A DNA stretch of 51,822 nucleotides from Nitrospira sp. (GTDB taxonomy: Bacteria; UBA10199; SBBF01), in the NCBI GenBank assembly GCA_005240075.1, contig SBBF01000083.1, forward strand, positions 1-51,822. Reading direction: 5' to 3'. Position numbers and translations under genes: made by a program. Every line of letters starts with the position of its first letter. Positions within the stretch are counted from its first letter, which is position 1. The notes beneath the pieces were generated by a model that was not told where the DNA came from, did no database searches, and saw only the letters and a list, made by a program, of their open reading frames with translations. Below, in pieces: positions 16,819-25,434 of the stretch.

Positions 16819-17598
16819 ATGGCTTGTCAAAACATCATTGCTGAAAATAAAGACCTGATTCTGTCCGTTACCCTCAACCGTCCTCAAATCAAGAATGCTT
16901 TCAATGACGAATTGATTCTGGAATTAACCGACGTTTTTGCCAAAGCCTCAAACGATCAGGATCTGCGTCTGGCGGTCATCACCGGTGCGGGGGATGCTTT
17001 TTGTTCCGGAGGAGATATTCATTGGATGAAAAAATCAGCATCTTATTCGAAACAAAAAAATGAAGACGATGCGAAAGGATTGGCCCACATGTTGACCACG
17101 ATCAATCAGTTTCCCCATCCGGTTATTACCGGGATTCAGGGAGCCTGTTTCGGCGGTGGTTTGGGATTGGTGGCTGTGAGCGATTACGTGATTGCTTCAT
17201 CCGATGCCCTTTTTAGTTTTAGTGAAGTAAAACTGGGATTGATTCCGGCGGTGATCGGTCCGTTTATAATCAACAAGATTGGTGAATCCCACACGCGGGC
17301 TCTTTTTTTGACCGCCGAACGCTTCCCAGCCGCCCGTGCTTTCGGAATGGGGCTCGTTCACCGGGTAGTCGAAAACAGGGAAAAAATGAAGGAAGTGTTG
17401 GAAGAGACCATCCAAAATATTTTATCGTTATCTCCGCGTGCTCTTCAAACTGCCAAGAAATTCATTCACGACATTAAAACGCTCTCTTTTGCGGATCAAT
17501 TGAATCTGGCCGCAAGGACGCTGGCAAATTCAAGAGCCTCAGCGGAGGGGCAAGAGGGATTGACCGCTTTCTTAGAGAAAAGGAAACCAAAGTGGTAA
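16819..17598 (+). CDS. liuC: enoyl-CoA hydratase, probably methylglutaconyl-CoA hydratase
   Basis: 259 residues of the crotonase fold. The oxyanion-hole stretches AFCSGGDIHWMKKSA and GACFGGGLGLV, and SEVKLGLIPAVIGPF with the catalytic glutamate region, resemble the AUH/LiuC type. It should hydrate 3-methylglutaconyl-CoA to HMG-CoA, between the carboxylase and the lyase encoded on either side. It starts 5 bases after mccB and its stop overlaps the next start by 7 bases. A general enoyl-CoA hydratase remains possible. Confidence 0.82.
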   Translation: MACQNIIAENKDLILSVTLNRPQIKNAFNDELILELTDVFAKASNDQDLRLAVITGAGDAFCSGGDIHWMKKSASYSKQKNEDDAKGLAHMLTTINQFPHPVITGIQGACFGGGLGLVAVSDYVIASSDALFSFSEVKLGLIPAVIGPFIINKIGESHTRALFLTAERFPAARAFGMGLVHRVVENREKMKEVLEETIQNILSLSPRALQTAKKFIHDIKTLSFADQLNLAARTLANSRASAEGQEGLTAFLEKRKPKW

Positions 17599-19325
17599 AA
17601 CTCCTTGTGGCCAATCGGGGTGAAATCGCCTGCCGGATTTTTGAAACCTGTCGCGTCATGGGGATCAAAACCGTGGCTGTTTATTCAGAGGGAGACAAGA
17701 AATCTCTTCATGTTCAAATGGCCGACGAGGCTTATCCCTTGAAGGGAATAACGGCATCTGAAACTTATTTGAACAGGGGGGCCCTGCTTGAGAAGGCTTC
17801 CCAGGCAAAGGCCACTGCCCTTCATCCCGGTTACGGTTTTTTGAGTGAAAATCCCCTCTTTGCCAGCGAAGTCATCAAAAAAAAAATCATTTGGATTGGC
17901 CCCCCACCGGAATCAATCCGAAAGATGGGTTCAAAAATCGAGTCAAAAATTTTGGCCCAAAAGCTCACAATCAGGACGCTTCCCTGGAAATATGTGGAGA
18001 ATGATCAATCAGTTACCGATGCCCGGTGGAAAAAAATGGCGGATGAGATCGGTTATCCCCTTCTGATCAAGGCGGCAAGCGGCGGAGGGGGGAGAGGAAT
18101 GAGGTTGGTTCATGAGAAAAACGATTTTCTGGGCCATCTGGAATCGGCCCGGAGGGAAGCCCACAACTCGTTTGGAGAAGCAAGTGTCTTTCTTGAAAAA
18201 TTTGTTTCCGAAGGACGCCATATTGAAGTCCAGATTCTTGCTGATACAAAAGGAAGAATCGTCCACCTCTTTGATCGGGAATGTTCCGTCCAACGTCGCC
18301 ATCAAAAAATTATTGAGGAGGCCCCCGCTCCCCGTCTAAAGCAGGAGACCAGAAAGGAACTAATAAAAGCGGCATTAAAATTGGCGGAAGCAATCGAATA
18401 CGAAGGGGTGGGTACCGTTGAATTTTTGGTGGATGAAAAGGAAAAATGGTTTTTTTTGGAAATGAACACCCGGCTTCAGGTGGAACATCCGGTCACAGAA
18501 TGGATTACCGGATTGGATCTGGTAACCTGCCAGATTAAATCAGCCCTGGGAGAAAAACTAGGGTTTACCCAGGATAAAATCGGAGCTCGCGGACATGCAA
18601 TGGAATGCCGGATTTATGCCGAAAACCCCTATGAAGGCTTTATTCCCACTCCGGGGCCTGTTGAAAAACTCCGATGGCCGACAACCCGGAACTGCCGGAT
18701 AGATACGGGATTGACTGAGGGGAATGAAGTTTCCGCTCATTTCGATGCCATGGTGGCCAAATTGTCAACCTGGGGTTTGAGTCGGGAAGAAGCCCGACTC
18801 ACCATGCGGGAGGCGCTCAAAAGCACAACCCTTCTTGGATTTACGCATAACATCCCTTTTCTTCAGGAATTGATTGACAGTAAAGAACTGATTGAATCGA
18901 GGTTTACAACCTCTTTGATTGAAAAAAAGGGGGCCCATTTTTGGAATCCCAAAATCGTTCCTGAAAAAACGGTCTCGACCGGTATAGAATCAGCAAAGAT
19001 CGAAAAACCGCACAATCTTTTTGGATCGATTCGCCTGGATCAATCTTTTCACAACACTTCTTCCCGACTACCCCTACGAGCACAAAAAGAGATGGCGACT
19101 CCCCCTTTTGACGGGCTCATTCGATCTCCCTTTGCCGGTCGAGTGAGCCGGATTTTGATATCTCGGGGAGAGAAAGTCAAAACAGACACTCTCCTCATGA
19201 TTGTCGAAGCCATGAAAATGGAGTATGACGTCATCAGCCCTGTCAAAGGGGAAATTGAGGAGATCAAGGTTTCTCTGGGAGATCAAATTACTCCGGGGCA
19301 ACTCTTGATTCTGATGAAATCATGA
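17592..19325 (+). CDS. mccA: methylcrotonyl-CoA carboxylase alpha subunit (biotin carboxylase plus biotin carrier)
   Basis: 577 residues. A biotin carboxylase domain (LLVANRGEIACRIF at the N terminus, ATP-grasp GGGGRGMRLV, the EMNTRLQVEHPVTE site) is joined to a C-terminal biotinyl domain with the VEAMKMEYD lysine. It charges biotin with CO2 for the beta subunit. The linker between the two parts is shorter than in many MccA proteins, which run to about 650 residues, so the interaction domain may be reduced. The start is GTG 17592, overlapping the hydratase stop; the end overlaps the lyase start by 4 bases. Confidence 0.88.
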   Translation: MVKLLVANRGEIACRIFETCRVMGIKTVAVYSEGDKKSLHVQMADEAYPLKGITASETYLNRGALLEKASQAKATALHPGYGFLSENPLFASEVIKKKIIWIGPPPESIRKMGSKIESKILAQKLTIRTLPWKYVENDQSVTDARWKKMADEIGYPLLIKAASGGGGRGMRLVHEKNDFLGHLESARREAHNSFGEASVFLEKFVSEGRHIEVQILADTKGRIVHLFDRECSVQRRHQKIIEEAPAPRLKQETRKELIKAALKLAEAIEYEGVGTVEFLVDEKEKWFFLEMNTRLQVEHPVTEWITGLDLVTCQIKSALGEKLGFTQDKIGARGHAMECRIYAENPYEGFIPTPGPVEKLRWPTTRNCRIDTGLTEGNEVSAHFDAMVAKLSTWGLSREEARLTMREALKSTTLLGFTHNIPFLQELIDSKELIESRFTTSLIEKKGAHFWNPKIVPEKTVSTGIESAKIEKPHNLFGSIRLDQSFHNTSSRLPLRAQKEMATPPFDGLIRSPFAGRVSRILISRGEKVKTDTLLMIVEAMKMEYDVISPVKGEIEEIKVSLGDQITPGQLLILMKS

Positions 19326-20302
19326 AAATATCAATCATGGAAGTGGGGCCTCGAGACGGTCTGCAAAACGTCCCCGAACTTCTGACCGTTGACCAGAAAA
19401 AGGGACTAATCCGGTTTTTGCTCGATCAGGGATTACCCGATATCGAAGGGGGAGCTTTTGTTCGAGCCGATAAAGTTCCTCAAATGGCCGATACCGATCA
19501 GATAGCCAAACATTTCGAATCGGCCTCTCCTCTCTGGTATCTCGTTCCCAATTTGAAAGGATTGGAGACAGCCCTCTCCCTTCAGGTTCGGCAGATTGCT
19601 TTTTTTACAGCTACGAGTGATCAGTTCAATCAAAAAAATATCGGAATGAATACTCAAGAAAGTATAGATAATATCAGTGCTTGTATTCAATTTATTAAAT
19701 CAAAAGGTTATCATGTAGAAACCGACTGGGAAAAACCGGTTCTTGATTCAAAAAAAATCAAACTTCGCCTGTATATTTCGACTGTCATTGTCTCTCCGTA
19801 CGAGGGAGCAATATCCCCTTCTCAAACAACCAAAATTATCAATGCACTTCTGCCGCTGGGAATCAGCCAGGTTTCTTTGGGAGATACGATTGGGGTGGGA
19901 GTGCCGGCTGACTGGAAAAAACTCCTTCGGGAAATTGATCTTTTTGATTCATCGCTGATTTCAAAAAATCGGATCGCCATGCACTGTCACAATACTTATG
20001 GAACGGCCTTGGCTTGCGCGGCCTTGGGTCTGGAATGGGGGGTCCAAACATTCGACTCCAGCGTCGGGGGATTAGGGGGATGCCCTTTCGCACCGGGAGC
20101 GAGCGGCAACCTGGCAACGGAGGATTTGATTTATTTTCTGGAACGTCAAGGGGTCCAAACCGGAGTGAATCTGGAATCTTTATTGGAACTTTTTGACCCT
20201 TCCCGAACGGGAAGTCTGGTCAACCGGTCTTCAGTTTTTCTTGCTCTTGGCCATAGATCCCGGCGCCATCAATCGCCGCAATCAGATCATCCGAAGTCCT
20301 AA
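19322..20302 (+). CDS. mvaB: hydroxymethylglutaryl-CoA lyase
   Basis: 326 residues. It splits HMG-CoA into acetyl-CoA and acetoacetate, the last step of leucine breakdown. MEVGPRDGLQN holds the metal-binding aspartate, and MHCHNTYG and GGLGGCPFAPGASGN carry the metal-site histidines and the catalytic cysteine of the HMGL signature. The usual FVSPK is replaced by FVRADK at VPQMAD. The last 83 bases overlap the 3' end of the convergent GGDEF-like gene, so its final 27 residues (rich in R, H, Q and S) lie over another coding region. Confidence 0.88.
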   Translation: MKISIMEVGPRDGLQNVPELLTVDQKKGLIRFLLDQGLPDIEGGAFVRADKVPQMADTDQIAKHFESASPLWYLVPNLKGLETALSLQVRQIAFFTATSDQFNQKNIGMNTQESIDNISACIQFIKSKGYHVETDWEKPVLDSKKIKLRLYISTVIVSPYEGAISPSQTTKIINALLPLGISQVSLGDTIGVGVPADWKKLLREIDLFDSSLISKNRIAMHCHNTYGTALACAALGLEWGVQTFDSSVGGLGGCPFAPGASGNLATEDLIYFLERQGVQTGVNLESLLELFDPSRTGSLVNRSSVFLALGHRSRRHQSPQSDHPKS

Positions 20303-21518
20303 AATCATGGGGATACGAAAAGGCCTGATAAACCAGTTCCGGCTTAAACAGGGTCGACAACAAGCCATTATCCTGAAAAGAGGCCTCTTGGGCAAAGCGA
20401 TGGCATAATCTTTCTCCAATGAGAGTGGCAAGCCTTCTTCCAATGCGGGGGAGCAAAACCAGAATCTCCCCCTTTTTGCCCTGCGCGATAAAATCGGAAG
20501 AGCGGACCCTGTTTTGAACAAAAAGTCCCAGTGTCATTTCCAGACTATGGGTAAAAATTTCGCCGAATTTATCGGTGTAGGCATTTAACGATGCCAACGC
20601 CAGTTTGAGAATTGAAAACTCTTCCCCCCGACGCAGAGCCAGTGTCTGTTCTTTTTTGGCAACTTGAATAAAGGTGTCCCGAAGAAAAAGTCCTGTTTTT
20701 TGATCCCGGCAGATTTCCAGACGAAGGCGTCGTTTTTCATAAATGGTCTCCAAAAGCTCATACAGCAGAAAATCGAAATTTTCTACTGAATAAACCACCG
20801 GCTTGACATGGTTGTATTTAAGAATCTTTTCCGGAATGGCTCCCCCTTTTTCTTCTGAAACCATGAAAACAGGTAAAACAAAAGGAGTAGTAAATTCGTT
20901 GATTTCATTCAGAAGGCTCTCTCCCCCATTTTCCAATTCAGAAAAATCACACAACAGAGCTTCCGGATGATCGCATTGAATGGGATTTTGAATATCATTG
21001 ATCAGTGAAAGAATTTTGATCCGGATCCCGTAGTTTCGAAGGAGCATTTCAAGATGAGACAACAAATAGGTTTTTTTGGAGATCACCCCAATGCAAGGTT
21101 GATAGGAGGTATAGCGCTCATTTAAAATGTTAATGACTTTGTCCTGAAAATCTTTTTTAACCACCGGGCCGCGAAAAAAATGCGCCAGCGGCCAACCGCT
21201 GTTTCGATGACATCGAATCTCGTTGAGGGAGTCGCAGACTATCAGGGAAATGATTCCCCATCGGGCTAATGTTTCCTTTAAACAGACCAACTCCCCCTCT
21301 CCTCTTCCATCAAGCAGTTTTCCTTCAATAATAACCATTTGGGGGCGTTGAGCCAAAATCCAGCAATGAAATTCATTGAGGTCAGAGTAATTTGAAAACC
21401 GATAAGGATAAATTTCTTCCAACGAAGTGAGATGATGAATCAGTGAATTTTCAGAGTAGACACCGATATCCTCCGTCAGCCATTTTTTAAGGTCTTTTCC
21501 TTCAATTTCCAATGACAT
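20220..21518 (-). CDS. signalling protein with degenerate GGDEF domain
   Basis: 432 residues. The C-terminal third (from about residue 268) follows a GGDEF fold: CRDQKTGLFLRDTF matches the D-x-T-G-L-x-N-R entry, and RVRSSDFIAQGKKGEILVLLP matches the active loop, but the GG(D/E)EF signature itself is replaced by GKKGE. It is unlikely to make c-di-GMP and may only bind nucleotide or partners. The N-terminal two thirds show alternating hydrophobic strands (QMVIIEGKLL, EALLCDFSEL) that may be two degenerate receiver-like domains. A strong GAGGGGGGGG site precedes the ATG. The best -10 (TATAAT, 21597-21592) lies about 75 bases upstream, beside an inverted repeat. Confidence 0.65.
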   Translation of the reverse strand: MSLEIEGKDLKKWLTEDIGVYSENSLIHHLTSLEEIYPYRFSNYSDLNEFHCWILAQRPQMVIIEGKLLDGRGEGELVCLKETLARWGIISLIVCDSLNEIRCHRNSGWPLAHFFRGPVVKKDFQDKVINILNERYTSYQPCIGVISKKTYLLSHLEMLLRNYGIRIKILSLINDIQNPIQCDHPEALLCDFSELENGGESLLNEINEFTTPFVLPVFMVSEEKGGAIPEKILKYNHVKPVVYSVENFDFLLYELLETIYEKRRLRLEICRDQKTGLFLRDTFIQVAKKEQTLALRRGEEFSILKLALASLNAYTDKFGEIFTHSLEMTLGLFVQNRVRSSDFIAQGKKGEILVLLPRIGRRLATLIGERLCHRFAQEASFQDNGLLSTLFKPELVYQAFSYPHDFRTSDDLIAAIDGAGIYGQEQEKLKTG

Positions 21519-21598
21519 ACCCCCCCCTCTCTGATGGGGAATATTTCCCCCTCACCCCTCAGGTAGTCATTTACATTTTCGTCGTTCTTTGATTATAC

Positions 21599-21648
21599 AA
21601 AAATTGACATTCTTTTGGATAGTCAAAAATTAAACGATGTCAATTTTT
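21599..21648. promoter_or_regulatory. perfect 12-base inverted repeat between the GGDEF-like gene and glnE
   Basis: AAAAATTGACAT (21599-21610) and ATGTCAATTTTT (21637-21648) are exact inverted copies 26 bases apart. Further GTCAA/TTGAC words lie at 21622, 21656, 21711 and 21730. This resembles a cluster of regulator half-sites in a divergent control region; a large stem-loop is the alternative. Confidence 0.5.
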
Positions 21649-21763
21649 CATTAGTTTGACTGACGCAGTGCGAACTACTCATAATTAATAGGTTTTTAAC
21701 TCGCTTTTTTTGACTCTGAGCGTTAAACTTGACTGTTAAATTTTAACCCAAAGCGTCATCAAA

Positions 21764-24202
21764 ATGAAATCGTTGAATCTATCTAAAATCTTTGATCTTT
21801 CAGCAAATCCATCTGAAGCCCATCTCGAATGGGAGCAATTTCTTGGCTCTTCCAAAAAAATTCCCCAAAAATATTGGGAACATTGCTTGAAAATTTTTGG
21901 AAATTCAAAATTTCTGGCCCGCTATCTCATTCGCCACCCGGAAGCGGTAGTTGATCTGGCTTGCTCCCCTTATCGTGCAAAACAAAAATCTTTTTCCCTG
22001 TTTAAGAATGAACTTGAAAAAATCAAGGAGTTTTCGCAAATCCGAAAATATAAATACCAGGAACTTCTGCGGATAACCATCAGGGATCTGGAGGGGGAAA
22101 AAACATCGGTTATCCTGGCTGAGCTTTCTTCGCTGGCTTTCGCCATTCTTCAAACAGTCGACCGTTTTCTCCGTTCTCCCCATCCGATTCCGTACGCTCT
22201 TCTGGCCATGGGAAAACTGGGGGGATGGGAACTTAATTACAGTTCCGATATCGATCTTTTGGCTGTCATGGGAAACGGGATGGAAAATAAAAGGGACCCA
22301 CGCGAATTTTATACAAAACATCTCCAACAATTGACCCATCACCTTCAGCAAAACAGCGACTCAAGCTTCTTGTACCGCGTTGACTGGGATTTGCGACCCG
22401 ACGGAAAAGGGAGTCCCCTGATCAACTCGCTCGATTCCCTGGAACATTATTATTCAGCCCGCGGCGCGGAATGGGAGCGTCAGGCACTCACCAAATGTGC
22501 CCCCGCCTCGGGAGATTCGGTATTAGCGAAGCAATTTATAAAAAACATCGAATGGTTTGTGTATCAAAGATCAATCAACCTTCAAAGCATCCGCCAAATG
22601 ATTGAAATGAAAAACAGGATTCATGAAGATTTGGCCCGAAAAAAAACAAGGGGTTATCATGTGAAACTGGGAAAAGGGGGAATCCGCGAGGTTGAATTTT
22701 TTGTTCAAAGTTTTTTGCTCATCTACGGCGGGTCAAAAGAGAGGCTCCGTCATACCAACACGCTGGTTCAACTTCAGCGATTATCCGATGAAAGGCTCAT
22801 CAGCCCAAAAGACGCCGATGTTTTGAGGGAAGGTTATCTCTTTTTGAGAAAATTGGAAAACCGGCTTCAAATGGTCGAGGAAAGACAAACCCATATTCTG
22901 GGCCCTTCGGATGAGGAAAAATTGGGAATGGCCCGCCGGATGGGGTACGCAAATAAAAATCCTGAAGAGGCTCTTTTAGAATTCAAGAAAGCACTGGAAG
23001 GGCATACCGGCCGAATTAATCAACTCTTTGAACAACTTTTTCGTGATGTTCCCCGTGAATCGTCAAAATTTGTTTCAGAGCGGAGGATGGAGGAGAACCC
23101 GGTTTCTCCCTACCGGCAAAGGTTGTCAGCCAGGCTGAACCGGTGGCCCCATCGGGAAAATCAGATTGACGAGGTCAGGTACTTCAAGAGGGATGAGCTT
23201 AAAACCATTTCAGAACTGGAAAAAAATGAGGAAATTCCCCGGGCAGAAATCTGCCGGCGGATCTCCCTGACTGCTGAAGCGGTCATGCTGGAAAACTTGA
23301 AAGTCGCCACCGAGGAGTGTCAAATCCGTTATGGAATTCCAACCTCATCCCACCTTTCATGCCTTTGCATGGGAAAACTGGGAGGGAGGGAGATTTCCTA
23401 TTCCTCCGACCTCGATCTGATTTTTGTCTTTTCAGAAAACGGAGAAACCAGTGGCCCGACGGTGATTGCCAATTCCGAGTTCTTTGCCCGGGTTGTCCAG
23501 AAATTCATTTTCCTCATGACTCTGACAACCCGGGCAGGATCAGCCTATTCCATCGACATGGAACTTCGCCCCTCCGGTCATTTCGGACCTCTGGTCACCA
23601 GTCTTTCCGGTTTTCTGGATTACCAAAAAAAATCTTCCCAGATTTGGGAGAAACAGGCTCTCCTGAAGGCGCGTCCACTCGATTTGGCCCTCCCCTTTGA
23701 TCGACTGCTGGAAAGGCATTTGGACGCCCTCCTCTTTCATAAAAACTATTCCCCTTCGATTCGTCATGAGATGAACCGCTTGCGTAGCCGGGTTGAGAAA
23801 GAAATAGCCAGGGAAGGGCAAGAATTTTTTGACATGAAAGGGGGACGCGGAGGGATGATGGATATCGAGTTCATCCTTCAGTTTTTTCAGCTCCGATACG
23901 GAGCGGAGCTTCCCGCTTTAAGGAGCCCTAATACTTTTACAGGGCTGAAGCAGTTATACGAAACAAACATACTCAACCTTGCCGACACGAGCGCTCTGGA
24001 GGAAATTTATACCTTCTACCGCACCTGGGAAGCCAAAGTTCAGCTCAAGAAATCAAGATCAATCCACCGTTTCAGAGTTCATGATCCTTTCTTGGGGGAG
24101 ATCGCCGTTGATTTAGGCCTTGACACAGGGGAACGCTTGCTTGATCACTATTTCTCGTACCGCGAAATCGTCAGGAAAATTTATAATAAGGTCTTTGATT
24201 GA
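21764..24202 (+). CDS. glnE: glutamine synthetase adenylyltransferase / deadenylyltransferase (GlnE)
   Basis: 812 residues. It adds AMP to, and removes it from, glutamine synthetase according to nitrogen status. Two nucleotidyltransferase domains are seen: MGKLGGWELNYSSDIDL (about residue 148) and MGKLGGREISYSSDLDL (about 535). Each is followed by its helical region, with GKGGIREVEFF and GGRGGMMDIEF as the conserved links. Most GlnE proteins are about 940 residues, so the N terminus and linker are shorter here. Its TGA overlaps the next ATG. A glnA or PII gene is not in the window. Confidence 0.9.
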   Translation: MKSLNLSKIFDLSANPSEAHLEWEQFLGSSKKIPQKYWEHCLKIFGNSKFLARYLIRHPEAVVDLACSPYRAKQKSFSLFKNELEKIKEFSQIRKYKYQELLRITIRDLEGEKTSVILAELSSLAFAILQTVDRFLRSPHPIPYALLAMGKLGGWELNYSSDIDLLAVMGNGMENKRDPREFYTKHLQQLTHHLQQNSDSSFLYRVDWDLRPDGKGSPLINSLDSLEHYYSARGAEWERQALTKCAPASGDSVLAKQFIKNIEWFVYQRSINLQSIRQMIEMKNRIHEDLARKKTRGYHVKLGKGGIREVEFFVQSFLLIYGGSKERLRHTNTLVQLQRLSDERLISPKDADVLREGYLFLRKLENRLQMVEERQTHILGPSDEEKLGMARRMGYANKNPEEALLEFKKALEGHTGRINQLFEQLFRDVPRESSKFVSERRMEENPVSPYRQRLSARLNRWPHRENQIDEVRYFKRDELKTISELEKNEEIPRAEICRRISLTAEAVMLENLKVATEECQIRYGIPTSSHLSCLCMGKLGGREISYSSDLDLIFVFSENGETSGPTVIANSEFFARVVQKFIFLMTLTTRAGSAYSIDMELRPSGHFGPLVTSLSGFLDYQKKSSQIWEKQALLKARPLDLALPFDRLLERHLDALLFHKNYSPSIRHEMNRLRSRVEKEIAREGQEFFDMKGGRGGMMDIEFILQFFQLRYGAELPALRSPNTFTGLKQLYETNILNLADTSALEEIYTFYRTWEAKVQLKKSRSIHRFRVHDPFLGEIAVDLGLDTGERLLDHYFSYREIVRKIYNKVFD

Positions 24203-25434
24203 TGCTTGATGTTATTAACAATCTTCTGATCCAGAAAAAAGATTCCGTTTCTGAGTGGATGGAAAACCAGGCCCGGGGGTTGATCTTCCCGATCACTCTG
24301 TCGTGCGACATCCGTCATGCCGGATTCAAAATGGGGGTTGTCGACACGAATCTCTTTCCCGCCGGATTTAACAATTTGTGCAACTCTTTTTCCCGCGCCA
24401 CGACAGAGGCCTTTAAAAAAACCCTTCACGAACACCATCCCCAGGTTCACAAAATTCTGGTTTATGGGGAGGAACACACGCGAAACAAATTTTATCTGAA
24501 AAATATCCGATCATTACAGAAACTTCTTCACCTGGCCGGTTTTCAGGCCCGGATTGGAGTTTTGGGGGATTTTATTCCTGCGAAGAGGCTGGAGATTGAT
24601 CTGGAGGGGGAAACCGTTATTCTTGAAAAAATAGAGAGAGATAGAAATCTTCTTAAACTGGAAAATTTCGCTCCTGATATGATCCTTTCCAACAATGATT
24701 TTTCGCTGGGGCTCCCCCCCCTTTTTCAAGGCATTGAACAGCCCATTATTCCCTCTCCCAAACTGGGGTGGCAAATACGAACCAAAAGCGGTCATTTCGA
24801 TATTTTGAGCAAATTGTTGGGGGAATTCTGCAAAACATTTGAGATCGATCCCTGGTTATTACAGCCATTGTGCGATTTGGTCCCCTCCATTGATTTCAAC
24901 GACAAAAAATCATTAGAGAGTCTCGCACAGCATATGGAATCTCTTCTCGACCGGATTCGTCAAAAATACAGAGAATACAAAATCGAGGAAACCCCTTATG
25001 TCTTCCTGAAAAATAATGCGGGAACTTACGGAATGGGGCTGGCCTCCTTTTTTTCCGGTGATGAGGTTTTGAATTTGAACAGCCGTCAAAAAAACAAACT
25101 CCTCTCTTCCAAGGGAAAAGCCCCCATTAATAGTTATCTGATTCAGGAGGGGATCCCCACCGTCGATACTTACAGCGGCTATCCTATTGAACCGGTCATT
25201 TATGCAGTCGGTGGAAAAGATATCGGTGGATTTTTTAGAATTCACGAATCCAAAAATGCCTTTGAAAGTTTGAATGCCCCTGGGATGACCTTTTCCTGTC
25301 TTTGCCTTCACAAACTAACCGAACCACATGAAGATTTTTTTCTGGATTGTCAACAAAAGGAAAGTGTTGTCAATCTCTCCCGATTTTTGACCCGAATGGC
25401 CTCCCTCGCGGCGGCGCGGGAAGTCGTTGGCTAA
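24202..25434 (+). CDS. gshA: glutamate-cysteine ligase, Acidithiobacillus-type (GshA)
   Basis: 410 residues from ATG 24202 (TGATG overlap with glnE); an in-frame TTG one codon earlier is ignored. The N-terminal CDIRHAGFKMGVVDTNLFPAGFNN pattern and the ATP-grasp-like NNAGTYGMG stretch match the proteobacterial GshA family first defined in Acidithiobacillus, unlike the E. coli form. It would make gamma-glutamylcysteine for glutathione. A glutathione synthetase gene is not in the window. It converges on tilS with a 4-base overlap of the stop codons. Confidence 0.82.
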   Translation: MLDVINNLLIQKKDSVSEWMENQARGLIFPITLSCDIRHAGFKMGVVDTNLFPAGFNNLCNSFSRATTEAFKKTLHEHHPQVHKILVYGEEHTRNKFYLKNIRSLQKLLHLAGFQARIGVLGDFIPAKRLEIDLEGETVILEKIERDRNLLKLENFAPDMILSNNDFSLGLPPLFQGIEQPIIPSPKLGWQIRTKSGHFDILSKLLGEFCKTFEIDPWLLQPLCDLVPSIDFNDKKSLESLAQHMESLLDRIRQKYREYKIEETPYVFLKNNAGTYGMGLASFFSGDEVLNLNSRQKNKLLSSKGKAPINSYLIQEGIPTVDTYSGYPIEPVIYAVGGKDIGGFFRIHESKNAFESLNAPGMTFSCLCLHKLTEPHEDFFLDCQQKESVVNLSRFLTRMASLAAAREVVG

